From assembly GCA_030838885.1 (NCBI GenBank), contig JAUZEU010000406.1, positions 1 through 10,178 of the forward strand: DNA of 10,178 nucleotides, in the 5' to 3' direction. Below are positions 1-7,029 of the stretch, in pieces (the first letter of the stretch is position 1; every line of letters starts with the position of its first letter). Under the pieces are notes generated by a model, which did no database searches, was not told the origin of the DNA, and saw only the letters and a program-made list of their open reading frames with translations. This DNA comes from Bryobacterales bacterium (GTDB taxonomy: Bacteria > Acidobacteriota > Terriglobia > Bryobacterales > Bryobacteraceae). The position numbers and the translations under genes are program-made.

Positions 1-1839
1 CGTCTTCGCATCCGAAATAGAAATCTGGTTCGCTTCCAGAATCGTTCCCGTTGTCTGATCCAGATTGATCCGTGCGTTCTTCCATGTCACCAGTGCCGAC
101 AATTCAGAAGTCTTCGCATTCGTCAGATCCCGCAGTTGCTGCGTAACGAGATAAGTCGTCGATTCTCCGGCCGCAAACTTCTTCTGCTCCGCATCGTAAA
201 GCTTCTGCTGAAGAATCCGGTTCTGTACCGCCGCATCATAGCGCGCACGCGCCTGGTTGATCGCAACCACTGCGTTCATCACATCCACCTGCGCCTGGTT
301 CAGATCCCGCGCCGTGGTTAGTTGCTGCTGCCGCAAAGAAAGCTGGTCGATCCCGTAATCCGCCTGCGCCTGACGATTCTTCAGGCTGAACCGACCGCCG
401 AACCCAATGCTCTCGGTCGGGAAGTTCTGCGCGAATACCTGCTCCAGCGCGGTGCCGATACCGCCCATAAAACGCGGATCCGCCGTAGTACCTCGCACGA
501 GACGCGGCGTTCCCGCCAGCCCCGAGGTGGTACGGTTGCCAATCACCTGCACCGTGGGCAGCAGGCCGTTTTTCGTTCCAAGAGCATTCAATTCAGACGT
601 CCTGATGCCCTGCTGTTCGGAAAGGATATCCGTTCGGGTAGTAAGCGCCTTCTGCACCAGATCCTTCACAGGCGGAAGGTCGTCGGACGGGGTGATCTCA
701 ATTCGATCCATCGGAATAATGTGTGCCGCGGTAAGCGCCGGGTACGCCGAGCCGGAGCGGCTGATCAGATTCTTCATCTGCTCTTCCACTTGCCCCATGG
801 CCACCTGCGAATTCACCAGCGCGAGCTTCGCAATAGCAGCCTGATTCTGTGCAGTGGCAAGGTCCAGCTGAGCCACCGAGCCAAGGTCAAGCCTGCGCTG
901 CGTTTCCGAGACAAACTTCTGCGCCGTATCGAGCGCGTTTTGCTTCGCCTTTACATCCTCGAAGTCCCCCACCAGCGTGAAGTAGGTGTTCAGAACATTG
1001 GCGACAGTACGTGTGACCTGCGTTTTGAATACCAGGTCGGACGAAGCAAGATTGATCCTGGCGATCTCGATGGTTCTTCCGCCCACAGCCGAACCGAAAC
1101 CATTCAGAAGGTTCTGCGTAAACTGCAGAGACAGATTGGGCGCGACCGACGGATTCAATACGTCAGAGGGAGCGTTTTCATTGAGGTAATGGTTGTTGTA
1201 GCTGAGCGTAACAGAACCCCCTGAAATAAAACCCTGCTGATAACTGCCTGTGTAAATCCGCTGGTTCTGCACGAGCACCGGCGTGACGCTCTGGGTCGCG
1301 TTCGGTTGCGGCAGGCTGCGGTGGCTGAACGTGGTGGATTCCTGGATAGTGGGATCCAGCGTTTGCGTGACCGGGCCGATCTGCGTCACCGTCGCATTGT
1401 TGGTGGTGCGAACTGTGCCGTTATTGCCACCCGTCACACCTGCGGCCTGCTGGCTTCCGAGCACGCCCTGACCGGACGCGTTCGAACTCGCCTGCGTGGT
1501 CGGGTTGGGTACACCGGGCAAAGCGCCGCCCGCCTGACTGCGCTCCAGGCGCCACGCGAGCAGGATCGGATTGTAGCGCGCGATTTCGAGATCGATATTG
1601 TTTTCGAGCACGAGCGACACGGCATCGTGAGCCGTGAGATACAGATTGCCGCCACGGATCAGATCAGCGATCCTGCCCAAATTGCCGAGACGCACGGGAG
1701 GAATTTCGGCGGGCATGTAAGGCCGGGTGAAAATCGGCCCGACAGGACGAATGGGCTCGATGCTCAACTGCTGGGCCCATGCTGACGGAACAAACAGGCA
1801 AAGCCCGGTCGCAACCGCCTTTTGAAACCGGGGACTCAT
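1..1839 (-). CDS. TolC-family outer membrane efflux protein (downstream paralog, 3' end cut by window edge)
   Basis: The frame is open from ATG at 1839 to base 1, 613 codons with no stop in the window. Residues 1-22 form a signal peptide with a likely cut after AWA (AWA^QQ). The protein shares blocks with the upstream paralog: TRPY..A.IPPV near the N-terminus, LVLENNIDIE, TQNLLNGFG, an RQAQADY block and NQARARYDAAV in the C-terminal helical part. These are the amphipathic helix and strand repeats of outer-membrane efflux proteins, which form trimeric outer-membrane/periplasmic channels for RND or ABC pumps. Aligned on the paralog's end, only about five residues are missing. It is longer than typical TolC (about 430-500 aa) because of a Gly/Asn/Thr/Ser-rich stretch at about residues 105-160. 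The ATG overlaps the previous stop (ATGA), so translation is probably coupled. Substrate and pump partner are unknown; a pump or adaptor gene could lie beyond the left edge. Confidence 0.9.
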   Translation of the reverse strand, partial: MSPRFQKAVATGLCLFVPSAWAQQLSIEPIRPVGPIFTRPYMPAEIPPVRLGNLGRIADLIRGGNLYLTAHDAVSLVLENNIDLEIARYNPILLAWRLERSQAGGALPGVPNPTTQASSNASGQGVLGSQQAAGVTGGNNGTVRTTNNATVTQIGPVTQTLDPTIQESTTFSHRSLPQPNATQSVTPVLVQNQRIYTGSYQQGFISGGSVTLSYNNHYLNENAPSDVLNPSVAPNLSLQFTQNLLNGFGSAVGGRTIEIARINLASSDLVFKTQVTRTVANVLNTYFTLVGDFEDVKAKQNALDTAQKFVSETQRRLDLGSVAQLDLATAQNQAAIAKLALVNSQVAMGQVEEQMKNLISRSGSAYPALTAAHIIPMDRIEITPSDDLPPVKDLVQKALTTRTDILSEQQGIRTSELNALGTKNGLLPTVQVIGNRTTSGLAGTPRLVRGTTADPRFMGGIGTALEQVFAQNFPTESIGFGGRFSLKNRQAQADYGIDQLSLRQQQLTTARDLNQAQVDVMNAVVAINQARARYDAAVQNRILQQKLYDAEQKKFAAGESTTYLVTQQLRDLTNAKTSELSALVTWKNARINLDQTTGTILEANQISISDAKT

Positions 1840-3743
1840 TTGCGCACCTTCCCGGCCATGGCTTCTTCCAGCGAGACATGATTCACTTCCAGCGTGTCTC
1901 CCACCGCCTGATCGAGAGCGATACGGGCATGGCTGTAATTCGCCATGGCCTGCACTTCAGAACTCTGTGCCGAAGCGAGATCACGCTGATCCTGCACCAC
2001 CTGATATGCGGTTGACGCTCCCAGTTCATACTTTCGTCTGTCGCCTTCAAAGGTCTGCTGCGAGAGCATCCGCGCCTGCACCGCGGCATCGTAACGAGCG
2101 CGCGCCTGCTGGATGCCAATCACGGCGTTCTGCACATCCACGCGCACCTGGTTGATCTGCTTCTGCAGCGTCAGCTCGTTCTGCCGCATTTCGATCACGC
2201 TGGTCACGTAATCCGCTTGCGCTGCCCGGTTCCGCAGCGGAATGTTCAGCGAAATTCCCGCCGAGTAGTTTGGGTAGTTGCGGCGGATGATCTGCGCGAG
2301 CGCGGTGCTGTAACCGCCGGCAAAAAGCGGCGCCGCACCCTGTGCCAGCCCAAACGGAGTGGCATCGCCGCTCAGGCCATTGTTAGTCAGTTCCGCAAAG
2401 GCCTGTAGCGTGGGCCGGAGCGAACTCCTGATGCCCGCGAGGTTGGTCTTATTGCTTTCCAGGTTGATGCGATCGGTCTCGATTTCCACGCGGCTGCTCA
2501 TCGCCTTTGCAACCAGTTCGCCGATCGGGCGAACCTCGTCTTTTTCGGGGATGACGATTTTGTCGAGCGGAACTATGTGGGTTTCGGCCAGATCGGAAGT
2601 CGCGACACCCTGGCGGCTCAACACGTTCTTCAAAATGGTCTCCTGCTGCAGCAGATTCGTCTGCGAAATCAGCAGATCCTGCTTCGCTGCGTAAAGTTGC
2701 GACTGAGCACGGGTCACTTCAATCTCGGCCAGAGTGCCGATCTGCAACTGCTTTTGATTGTTGTCCAGTAACTGCTGCGCGGTGCCCACCTCTTCCTGCC
2801 GCGCCTTCAGGTCCTGATTGAAGCTGACCAGATCCCAGTAGATATTCAGGGCGGCGGTGACCGTGGTCATCACCTGCTGCTTGAACTGCAGGTCCGTCAC
2901 CTTGATGTTGTTCTTCTGCACCAGGATGTTGCGGTTATTGACGGCGCGTCCAAAACCGTTCAGCAGGTTCTGAGTAATAGTGAAATCGATATTCGCCGTG
3001 GTGTACGGGTTCAGGCTGAAGAACGCGCTGTTAACCCTCTGATACTGGGTTGTATAGCTGAGCGTGGAAGCCGTTCCGAAATGCGAGTTCTGCGTGTAGG
3101 ATGCCTGGAATGATCGGGTATCGAAGATCAACGCCTGGGTGCCGCTCAGAATCGTGTTGCTCTGGGGGGTGGTGGTGTGGGCGAAATTGGAAAACGCGGT
3201 GATGGAAGGGTCAAAGGTCTGAATCGCCGGGCCGAGCTGAGTGAGCACGCTGGAGTTGACGCCGCCGCCCGAAACTGCGGGCGCGCCATTCGTGTTGATA
3301 CTGACGCCCGCCAGACTGACGCTGCTGGGCCCCGCCGCCACACCCTGGCCCACGCTGCGAAGCAGACCGCCGCCTTCCGCGCGGCGCAGCACCTCACGGG
3401 CCAGTAACGGACCGTAACGCTGCACTTCGATATCGATATTGTTCTCCAGCACCAGAGCCACCACATCCTGAGAGGAAATGTAGATGTTGCCCGCTTTAAT
3501 CAGCGACTCGAGCCGCGAACTGTTCGCGAGGTGCACGGGGGGAATTTGCCGGGCTTCATAGGGGCGGGTCAGCCAGCTGCCACGGTGCTCCACCGGAGCA
3601 TCGATTCTGATCTGCGACTGCGCCAGGGCGGAGTTGACGGTCAGTAACAGGGCAAGAAAGACGGAAGGCGCTTTGCCGGTTTTGAGGCCGGGCACGAAGG
3701 TCGATTCCCGCGAACTCAAACCACGATCTTTATGGGCGTTCAT
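1836..3743 (-). CDS. TolC-family outer membrane efflux protein (upstream paralog)
   Basis: 635 aa. A basic N-terminus leads to a hydrophobic segment, VFLALLLTVNSALA (residues 28-41), with a likely signal cut at ALA^QSQ. Next come the conserved IPPV..AN block (about 67-73), LVLENNIDIEVQRY (97-110), a Gly/Ser-rich low-complexity insert (about 124-205), TQNLLNGFG (257-265), long coiled-coil helices, a SLNIPLRNRAAQADY block and QQARARYDAAV. This is the outer-membrane efflux protein layout: a beta-barrel plus alpha-tunnel trimer. The N-terminal tail before the signal peptide is long (about 20 residues). GTG at 3695 (residue 17) would give a more normal signal peptide and is a credible alternative start. 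No strong Shine-Dalgarno precedes ATG 3743, and in-frame TAG codons sit directly upstream of it. It is first of the tandem pair and overlaps the next gene by ATGA. The substrate cannot be read from the sequence. Confidence 0.92.
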   Translation of the reverse strand: MNAHKDRGLSSRESTFVPGLKTGKAPSVFLALLLTVNSALAQSQIRIDAPVEHRGSWLTRPYEARQIPPVHLANSSRLESLIKAGNIYISSQDVVALVLENNIDIEVQRYGPLLAREVLRRAEGGGLLRSVGQGVAAGPSSVSLAGVSINTNGAPAVSGGGVNSSVLTQLGPAIQTFDPSITAFSNFAHTTTPQSNTILSGTQALIFDTRSFQASYTQNSHFGTASTLSYTTQYQRVNSAFFSLNPYTTANIDFTITQNLLNGFGRAVNNRNILVQKNNIKVTDLQFKQQVMTTVTAALNIYWDLVSFNQDLKARQEEVGTAQQLLDNNQKQLQIGTLAEIEVTRAQSQLYAAKQDLLISQTNLLQQETILKNVLSRQGVATSDLAETHIVPLDKIVIPEKDEVRPIGELVAKAMSSRVEIETDRINLESNKTNLAGIRSSLRPTLQAFAELTNNGLSGDATPFGLAQGAAPLFAGGYSTALAQIIRRNYPNYSAGISLNIPLRNRAAQADYVTSVIEMRQNELTLQKQINQVRVDVQNAVIGIQQARARYDAAVQARMLSQQTFEGDRRKYELGASTAYQVVQDQRDLASAQSSEVQAMANYSHARIALDQAVGDTLEVNHVSLEEAMAGKVRK

Positions 3744-3758
3744 CTACTAGATACCTAA

Positions 3759-3770
3759 CGGGAATTCCCG
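3759..3770. repeat. 12-bp perfect palindrome upstream of the tolC pair
   Basis: CGGGAATTCCCG is a perfect inverted repeat 15 bp upstream of ATG 3743, in the region between the tolC pair and pyrE. It would fall in the promoter or leader of the tolC operon. Its 10-bp core GGGAATTCCC recurs in a 20-bp palindrome inside pyrE. An operator for a dimeric regulator is possible but unproven. Confidence 0.4.
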
Positions 3771-3880
3771 GCCTTTGGTTCAAAGATTGTTTGGAACGGT
3801 GGTGACTCGGCTTGATGATGTGCCACGAATATTACGCACGAGATGCTCGGCAGTACGCACCAGGCTTTATTAACCCTCAA

Positions 3881-3889
3881 TGGTATAGT
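3881..3889 (+). promoter_or_regulatory. Extended -10 promoter of the pyrE operon
   Basis: TGGTATAGT fits an extended -10 (TGn followed by TATAGT at 3884-3889); no good -35 is seen. With the hexamer ending at -7, transcription would begin about 3896, two bases before the GTG start codon at 3898. That implies a leaderless or nearly leaderless mRNA. No Shine-Dalgarno is present, and an in-frame TAG at 3889-3891 rules out a start further upstream. Confidence 0.6.
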
Positions 3890-3897
3890 AGCCGTTT

Positions 3898-4512
3898 GTG
3901 ACGCTGCAACGCTCGTTTGTGGAGCCCGAATCGGGCCATATTCTCGATATATTTCAACAGACTGGCGCATACCTCACCGGGCACTTCCGTCTCACCAGCG
4001 GGCTGCACAGCCCGAACTACCTGCAATCGGCTATCGTCCTGCAATATCCTCAACATGCTGAGACGCTCGGAAGGGCGCTCGCGGCCCGCCTTTTCGAACT
4101 TTCAGGTGGGAAAAAGATCGATCTGGTGATTGCACCGGCACTGGGAGGGCTCATCATCGGGCATGAGGTAGCCCGTGCGCTGGGCGTGCCGTTTCTTTTC
4201 ACGGAACGTGATGCGGATCGCAGAATGTCTCTGCGCCGCGGCTTCGTACTGAAGCCAGGCGACCGGACGGTTGTAGTGGAAGACGTGATCACCACGGGCG
4301 GCAGCACGAAGGAAGTGATTGAAATCGTGCGGGGGGCCGGCGCCGAGGCTGTGGCGGCAGGCTCCATCATCGACCGCAGCGGTGGTGCTGTAGACCTGGG
4401 AATTCCCAGGTCCGCGCTGGAAACTCTGCACGTCGTCGCATATGAACCAGACAAGTGCCCCATGTGCAAGGCGGGCGAGCCGGTGGTAAAACCAGGCTCC
4501 CGCCCCGCGTAG
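3898..4512 (+). CDS. pyrE: Orotate phosphoribosyltransferase (Thermus-type)
   Basis: 204 aa. The enzyme converts orotate plus PRPP to orotidine 5'-monophosphate plus pyrophosphate, in the cytoplasmic pyrimidine pathway. The PRPP-binding loop VVVEDVITTGGST is at residues 125-137. The N-terminal LTSGLHSPNYLQ (32-43) is typical of OPRT. The mobile-loop region reads FTERDADRRMSLRRGF (101-116), as in the Thermus/archaeal-like branch, rather than the lysine-rich loop of the E. coli enzyme. That branch also carries the C-terminal tail seen here, CPMCKAGEPVVKPGSR, with C187 and C190 as a CxxC pair. GTG at 3898 is the first possible start because TAG at 3889-3891 is in frame. A second GTG at 3919 is an alternative, but it also lacks a ribosome site. 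First gene of the pyrE-truA-ppa operon; truA follows after 13 bp. Confidence 0.95.
   Translation: MTLQRSFVEPESGHILDIFQQTGAYLTGHFRLTSGLHSPNYLQSAIVLQYPQHAETLGRALAARLFELSGGKKIDLVIAPALGGLIIGHEVARALGVPFLFTERDADRRMSLRRGFVLKPGDRTVVVEDVITTGGSTKEVIEIVRGAGAEAVAAGSIIDRSGGAVDLGIPRSALETLHVVAYEPDKCPMCKAGEPVVKPGSRPA
4393..4412. repeat. 20-bp perfect palindrome inside pyrE
   Basis: GACCTGGGAATTCCCAGGTC reads identically on both strands and lies in the pyrE coding region (VDLGIPRS). A given 20-bp perfect palindrome is expected about once per million positions at random, so one in 10 kb is uncommon. It shares GGGAATTCCC with the palindrome at 3759-3770. It could be an RNA hairpin, an operator or chance. Confidence 0.5.
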
Positions 4513-4525
4513 GCGGCCCTCACGC

Positions 4526-5266
4526 GTGTCGCGGAGAATCCGCATTACCCTCTCCTATGACGGCACCAATTTTCACGGCTGGCAGGTTCAACCTGGGCTC
4601 TCCACCATTCAGGGCATTCTGGAAGACATCATCAGCGAGATGGACGGGAAGCCTGTCCACGTAGCCGGGTCTGGCCGGACCGATGCGGGTGTTCATGCCG
4701 AGGCGCAGGTGGCTGCTTTCAGCATCGATAACCCTATCCCTCCCGACAACCTGCGGCGGGCAGTGAACCGACTGCTTCCCCCCGACATTCGCATTCTCGA
4801 CGCGGTGGAAACGGATCCGAAGTTCCACCCCCGCTTCGATTCCATTGCCAAGACTTACCGTTACGTTTTGTTCCGTGGTGAGACATGTCCGCCTTTCCAA
4901 TGGCGCTACGTTCACTACCACCCCTATCCGCTGAATGAGGCGAAGATGGTGGAAGGCGCGAAGGTGTTCGAAGGCTCACACGACTTCACGAAGTTCTCCG
5001 CCAAAGACGACCGGTCCATCGAGAGGTCGAAAGTGCGGACGATCTACAGTTCCGGCATCGAACGCTCGGGCGATCTGCTGATCTATACCGTGAGGGGCGG
5101 CGGTTTTCTCAAGCACATGGTGCGGAACCTGGTGGGCACGCTGATTGAAATGGGGCGGGGAAATCTGAGCTCTAAACGTATCCCTTATAAATCGGGCAAT
5201 ACCGTACCGGCCAAGGGCTTGACGATGGTGTCGGTGGAATACCCCCGTGTTACCCTGAATCCGTGA
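4526..5266 (+). CDS. truA: tRNA pseudouridine(38-40) synthase
   Basis: 246 aa, normal length for TruA, which isomerises uridines 38-40 in the tRNA anticodon stem-loop. The N-terminus has the family pattern RITLSYDGTNFHGWQ (6-20). The catalytic aspartate is D53 within GSGRTDAGVHAEAQVA, and the conserved active-site tyrosine is Y111 in KTYRYVL. The C-terminal half has RGGGFLKHMVRNLVGTL, followed by PAKGLTMVSVEYP, the usual final strand. The start is GTG at 4526, 13 bp after the pyrE stop. Only a weak purine run precedes it, so coupling to pyrE translation is likely. The stop overlaps the GTG start of ppa (GTGA). No lesions are seen. Confidence 0.96.
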   Translation: MSRRIRITLSYDGTNFHGWQVQPGLSTIQGILEDIISEMDGKPVHVAGSGRTDAGVHAEAQVAAFSIDNPIPPDNLRRAVNRLLPPDIRILDAVETDPKFHPRFDSIAKTYRYVLFRGETCPPFQWRYVHYHPYPLNEAKMVEGAKVFEGSHDFTKFSAKDDRSIERSKVRTIYSSGIERSGDLLIYTVRGGGFLKHMVRNLVGTLIEMGRGNLSSKRIPYKSGNTVPAKGLTMVSVEYPRVTLNP

Positions 5267-5820
5267 ATCGCCTCTACGACATAGATCCCGGCCCGGACTC
5301 GCCGGAGATCGTTCGCATGATCGTTGAAATTCCCCAGCACTCGGCGAATAAATACGAGTACGACGGGGTTTTGGGCGTATTCAGACTCGACCGTGCGCTC
5401 TACTCCCCGTTGCATTATCCGGGCGATTACGGCTTTATACCGGGAACGCTGGCAGAAGACAACGATCCGCTCGATTGCCTGGTGCTAGTGCAGCAGCCAA
5501 GCTACCCTGGCGTTCTGATCGAAGTGCGGCCGGTGGGCGTATTGAACATGGTGGACAGCTCGGAGCGTGACCAGAAAATTCTGGCCGTGCCGACGCGCAA
5601 CCCGCGTTATGACGAGATCCACACTATGGACCAGATCTTCCATCATGTGCGACGGGAAATTGAACACTTCTTCTCTATTTACAAAGAGCTGGAAGGTAAG
5701 GTCACCACTATGGAAGGGTGGGGCGGCCCGCGCGAAGCACGCAAGGCGATCGGCGATTGCCGGCAGCGCTATCTTGATCTGAAGAAACAGCAGGCTTTGG
5801 TCGAGCCTGCTGCAGTTTAA
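5263..5820 (+). CDS. ppa: Inorganic pyrophosphatase (family I, soluble)
   Basis: 185 aa, close to the usual length of about 175 for bacterial family I. It hydrolyses pyrophosphate to two phosphates with Mg2+ in the cytoplasm and so pulls PRPP- and NTP-using reactions forward. The signature DNDPLD (66-71) provides the metal-binding aspartates. Other active-site residues expected by comparison with the E. coli enzyme are present: E22, K30, E32, R42, Y56, D98, D103, K105, Y140 and K141. The start is GTG 5263, overlapping the truA stop by GTGA, with no Shine-Dalgarno of its own, which indicates translational coupling. The last codons contain a 9-bp-stem hairpin that probably serves as a terminator. 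PyrE upstream makes pyrophosphate, which gives the operon a simple logic. Confidence 0.97.
   Translation: MNRLYDIDPGPDSPEIVRMIVEIPQHSANKYEYDGVLGVFRLDRALYSPLHYPGDYGFIPGTLAEDNDPLDCLVLVQQPSYPGVLIEVRPVGVLNMVDSSERDQKILAVPTRNPRYDEIHTMDQIFHHVRREIEHFFSIYKELEGKVTTMEGWGGPREARKAIGDCRQRYLDLKKQQALVEPAAV
5788..5812 (-). terminator. Hairpin terminator for the convergent acyltransferase gene, embedded in ppa
   Basis: CAGCAGGCT and AGCCTGCTG form a perfect 9-bp stem around a 7-nt loop. Read on the minus strand it begins 14 nt after the acyltransferase stop and is followed by TTTCTTC, as in an intrinsic terminator. On the plus strand it sits just before the ppa stop and is followed only by CAGTTTAAG. It may therefore act in both directions, but is better on the minus strand. 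Confidence 0.6.
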
Positions 5821-5825
5821 GTCGC

Positions 5826-6944
5826 TTATACCCGAACCACCCATTGCCGCCGGTACATGATGTACGCGGCAACGAACATCAGCCCTGTATAGGCCAGTGC
5901 CCACAGCAGCGATGCGTTGATGGGTGAGGCAAGCGGCGCGAAGACGTTTTGGTAGATCACTCTGTGCAGTCCGCTGATGTTGAGCGCCTCATCCAGCAAT
6001 TCTGAAAGCATGTAGATCGTGATGGGGTTCAGGCCCATGATTACGAGCGGCTTGACCATCCGCTTATGGCCCAGTGCGTCGATCAGCCAGAGAAACGCGG
6101 CGAGCAGGATAAAGTCGAGGCCGGCCATGAAGAGGCTGAACGACGTGGTCCAGAGCTTTTTGTTGATCGGCAGCCAGATGTTGCAGACTTCGCCTGCCGC
6201 GATCAGCAGCGCGCCGGCGAGCATCATCCAAAGTATCTTCTGCCCCAGCGTTTTTCTGAGGCTCAACAAGTGGCCGCACAGAATTCCAAACAGGGTGGTA
6301 GCGATAGCGGGGAGGGTACTGACGATGCCCTCCGGATCCCAGGTCTTCGTGCTGTGGTAGTTGTGCGCGCCCAATACAATGCGGTCGATGTAGTGGGCAA
6401 AGTTGCCTTCCACATCCAGTCGTCCGGCGCCGAAACCGGGAACGGGAAAGAACGCCATCAGCAGCCAGTAGGACGCGAGCAGTCCGATTAGCCAGAGGAT
6501 CTGTCCGCGAATGTTTGTGTTGAGATAAATCGCTACTGCGACGAGGTAGCAGATCGCGATGCGCTGCAGCACGCCGAGCAGGCGCTGCGTGGAAGGGTTG
6601 AAGGCCGGCGCGGCATAGACGGCGATGCCAAGCAGATACAGGATGACTGCACGCTGCAGCGCCTGCCGGAATAGTGCGGCGCGGGAAACACCGGCGGCCA
6701 GGCGTTTGGCGAGAGAGAGCGTGAGGGCAACTCCGACGATCCAGAGGAAGGAAGGGAAGACCACGTCGGTAGGGGTCCAGCCGTTCCATTCGGCGTGCTG
6801 GAGAGGCGCGTAAACGTTACGGCCGTCGCCGGGATCGTTCACGAGCACCATGAAGGCCATGGTCGCGCCGCGGAATGCATCCAGGGCCACAAGACGTTGG
6901 GAAGCTTTCGGGGGACGGATCGGCTGCTGGAGTGGAGTGGCCAT
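5826..6944 (-). CDS. Multi-pass membrane acyltransferase, HGSNAT/NagX-like (DUF5009/DUF1624 type)
   Basis: 372 aa with about ten hydrophobic segments, an inner-membrane protein. The family pattern is clear: LVALDAFRGATMAFMVLVN (18-36), then LQHAEWNGWTPTDVVFPSFL (48-67), then WIVGV. H50 aligns with the histidine that carries the acetyl group in human heparan-alpha-glucosaminide N-acetyltransferase. A late conserved segment GLNPITIYMLSEL begins at residue 304. Bacterial relatives are annotated as NagX-like, and a role in acetylating sugars across the membrane is inferred, not shown here. The start is ATG 6944. An in-frame TAG lies 9 nt upstream and there is no Shine-Dalgarno. The gene converges on ppa with 5 bp between stops. 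No sugar catabolic genes are nearby to fix the substrate. Confidence 0.88.
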   Translation of the reverse strand: MATPLQQPIRPPKASQRLVALDAFRGATMAFMVLVNDPGDGRNVYAPLQHAEWNGWTPTDVVFPSFLWIVGVALTLSLAKRLAAGVSRAALFRQALQRAVILYLLGIAVYAAPAFNPSTQRLLGVLQRIAICYLVAVAIYLNTNIRGQILWLIGLLASYWLLMAFFPVPGFGAGRLDVEGNFAHYIDRIVLGAHNYHSTKTWDPEGIVSTLPAIATTLFGILCGHLLSLRKTLGQKILWMMLAGALLIAAGEVCNIWLPINKKLWTTSFSLFMAGLDFILLAAFLWLIDALGHKRMVKPLVIMGLNPITIYMLSELLDEALNISGLHRVIYQNVFAPLASPINASLLWALAYTGLMFVAAYIMYRRQWVVRV

Positions 6945-6950
6945 TAGGTG

Positions 6951-6956
6951 ATACTA
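6951..6956 (-). promoter_or_regulatory. Candidate -10 element for a leaderless acyltransferase mRNA
   Basis: TAGTAT on the minus strand ends seven bases before the A of ATG 6944, so the expected first transcribed base is the start codon itself. No Shine-Dalgarno is seen and no convincing -35 lies 17 bp upstream. This resembles the pyrE arrangement, but the -10 is weaker. Confidence 0.4.
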
Positions 6957-7029
6957 CGCATGATGACCTGAAATACGCTGGCAGACAAGAGCGGCGACCG
7001 GGTCACCCAGGCTCCGGGCAGGATTTATG

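Noticed and set aside
322..1224. 300-aa plus-strand open frame
   Set aside because: It is antisense to the TolC paralog, rich in Arg and Leu, without motifs; a shadow of that gene.
6064..6789. 241-aa minus-strand frame inside the acyltransferase gene
   Set aside because: Shifted frame of the membrane protein, Arg/Pro/His-rich; no domain.
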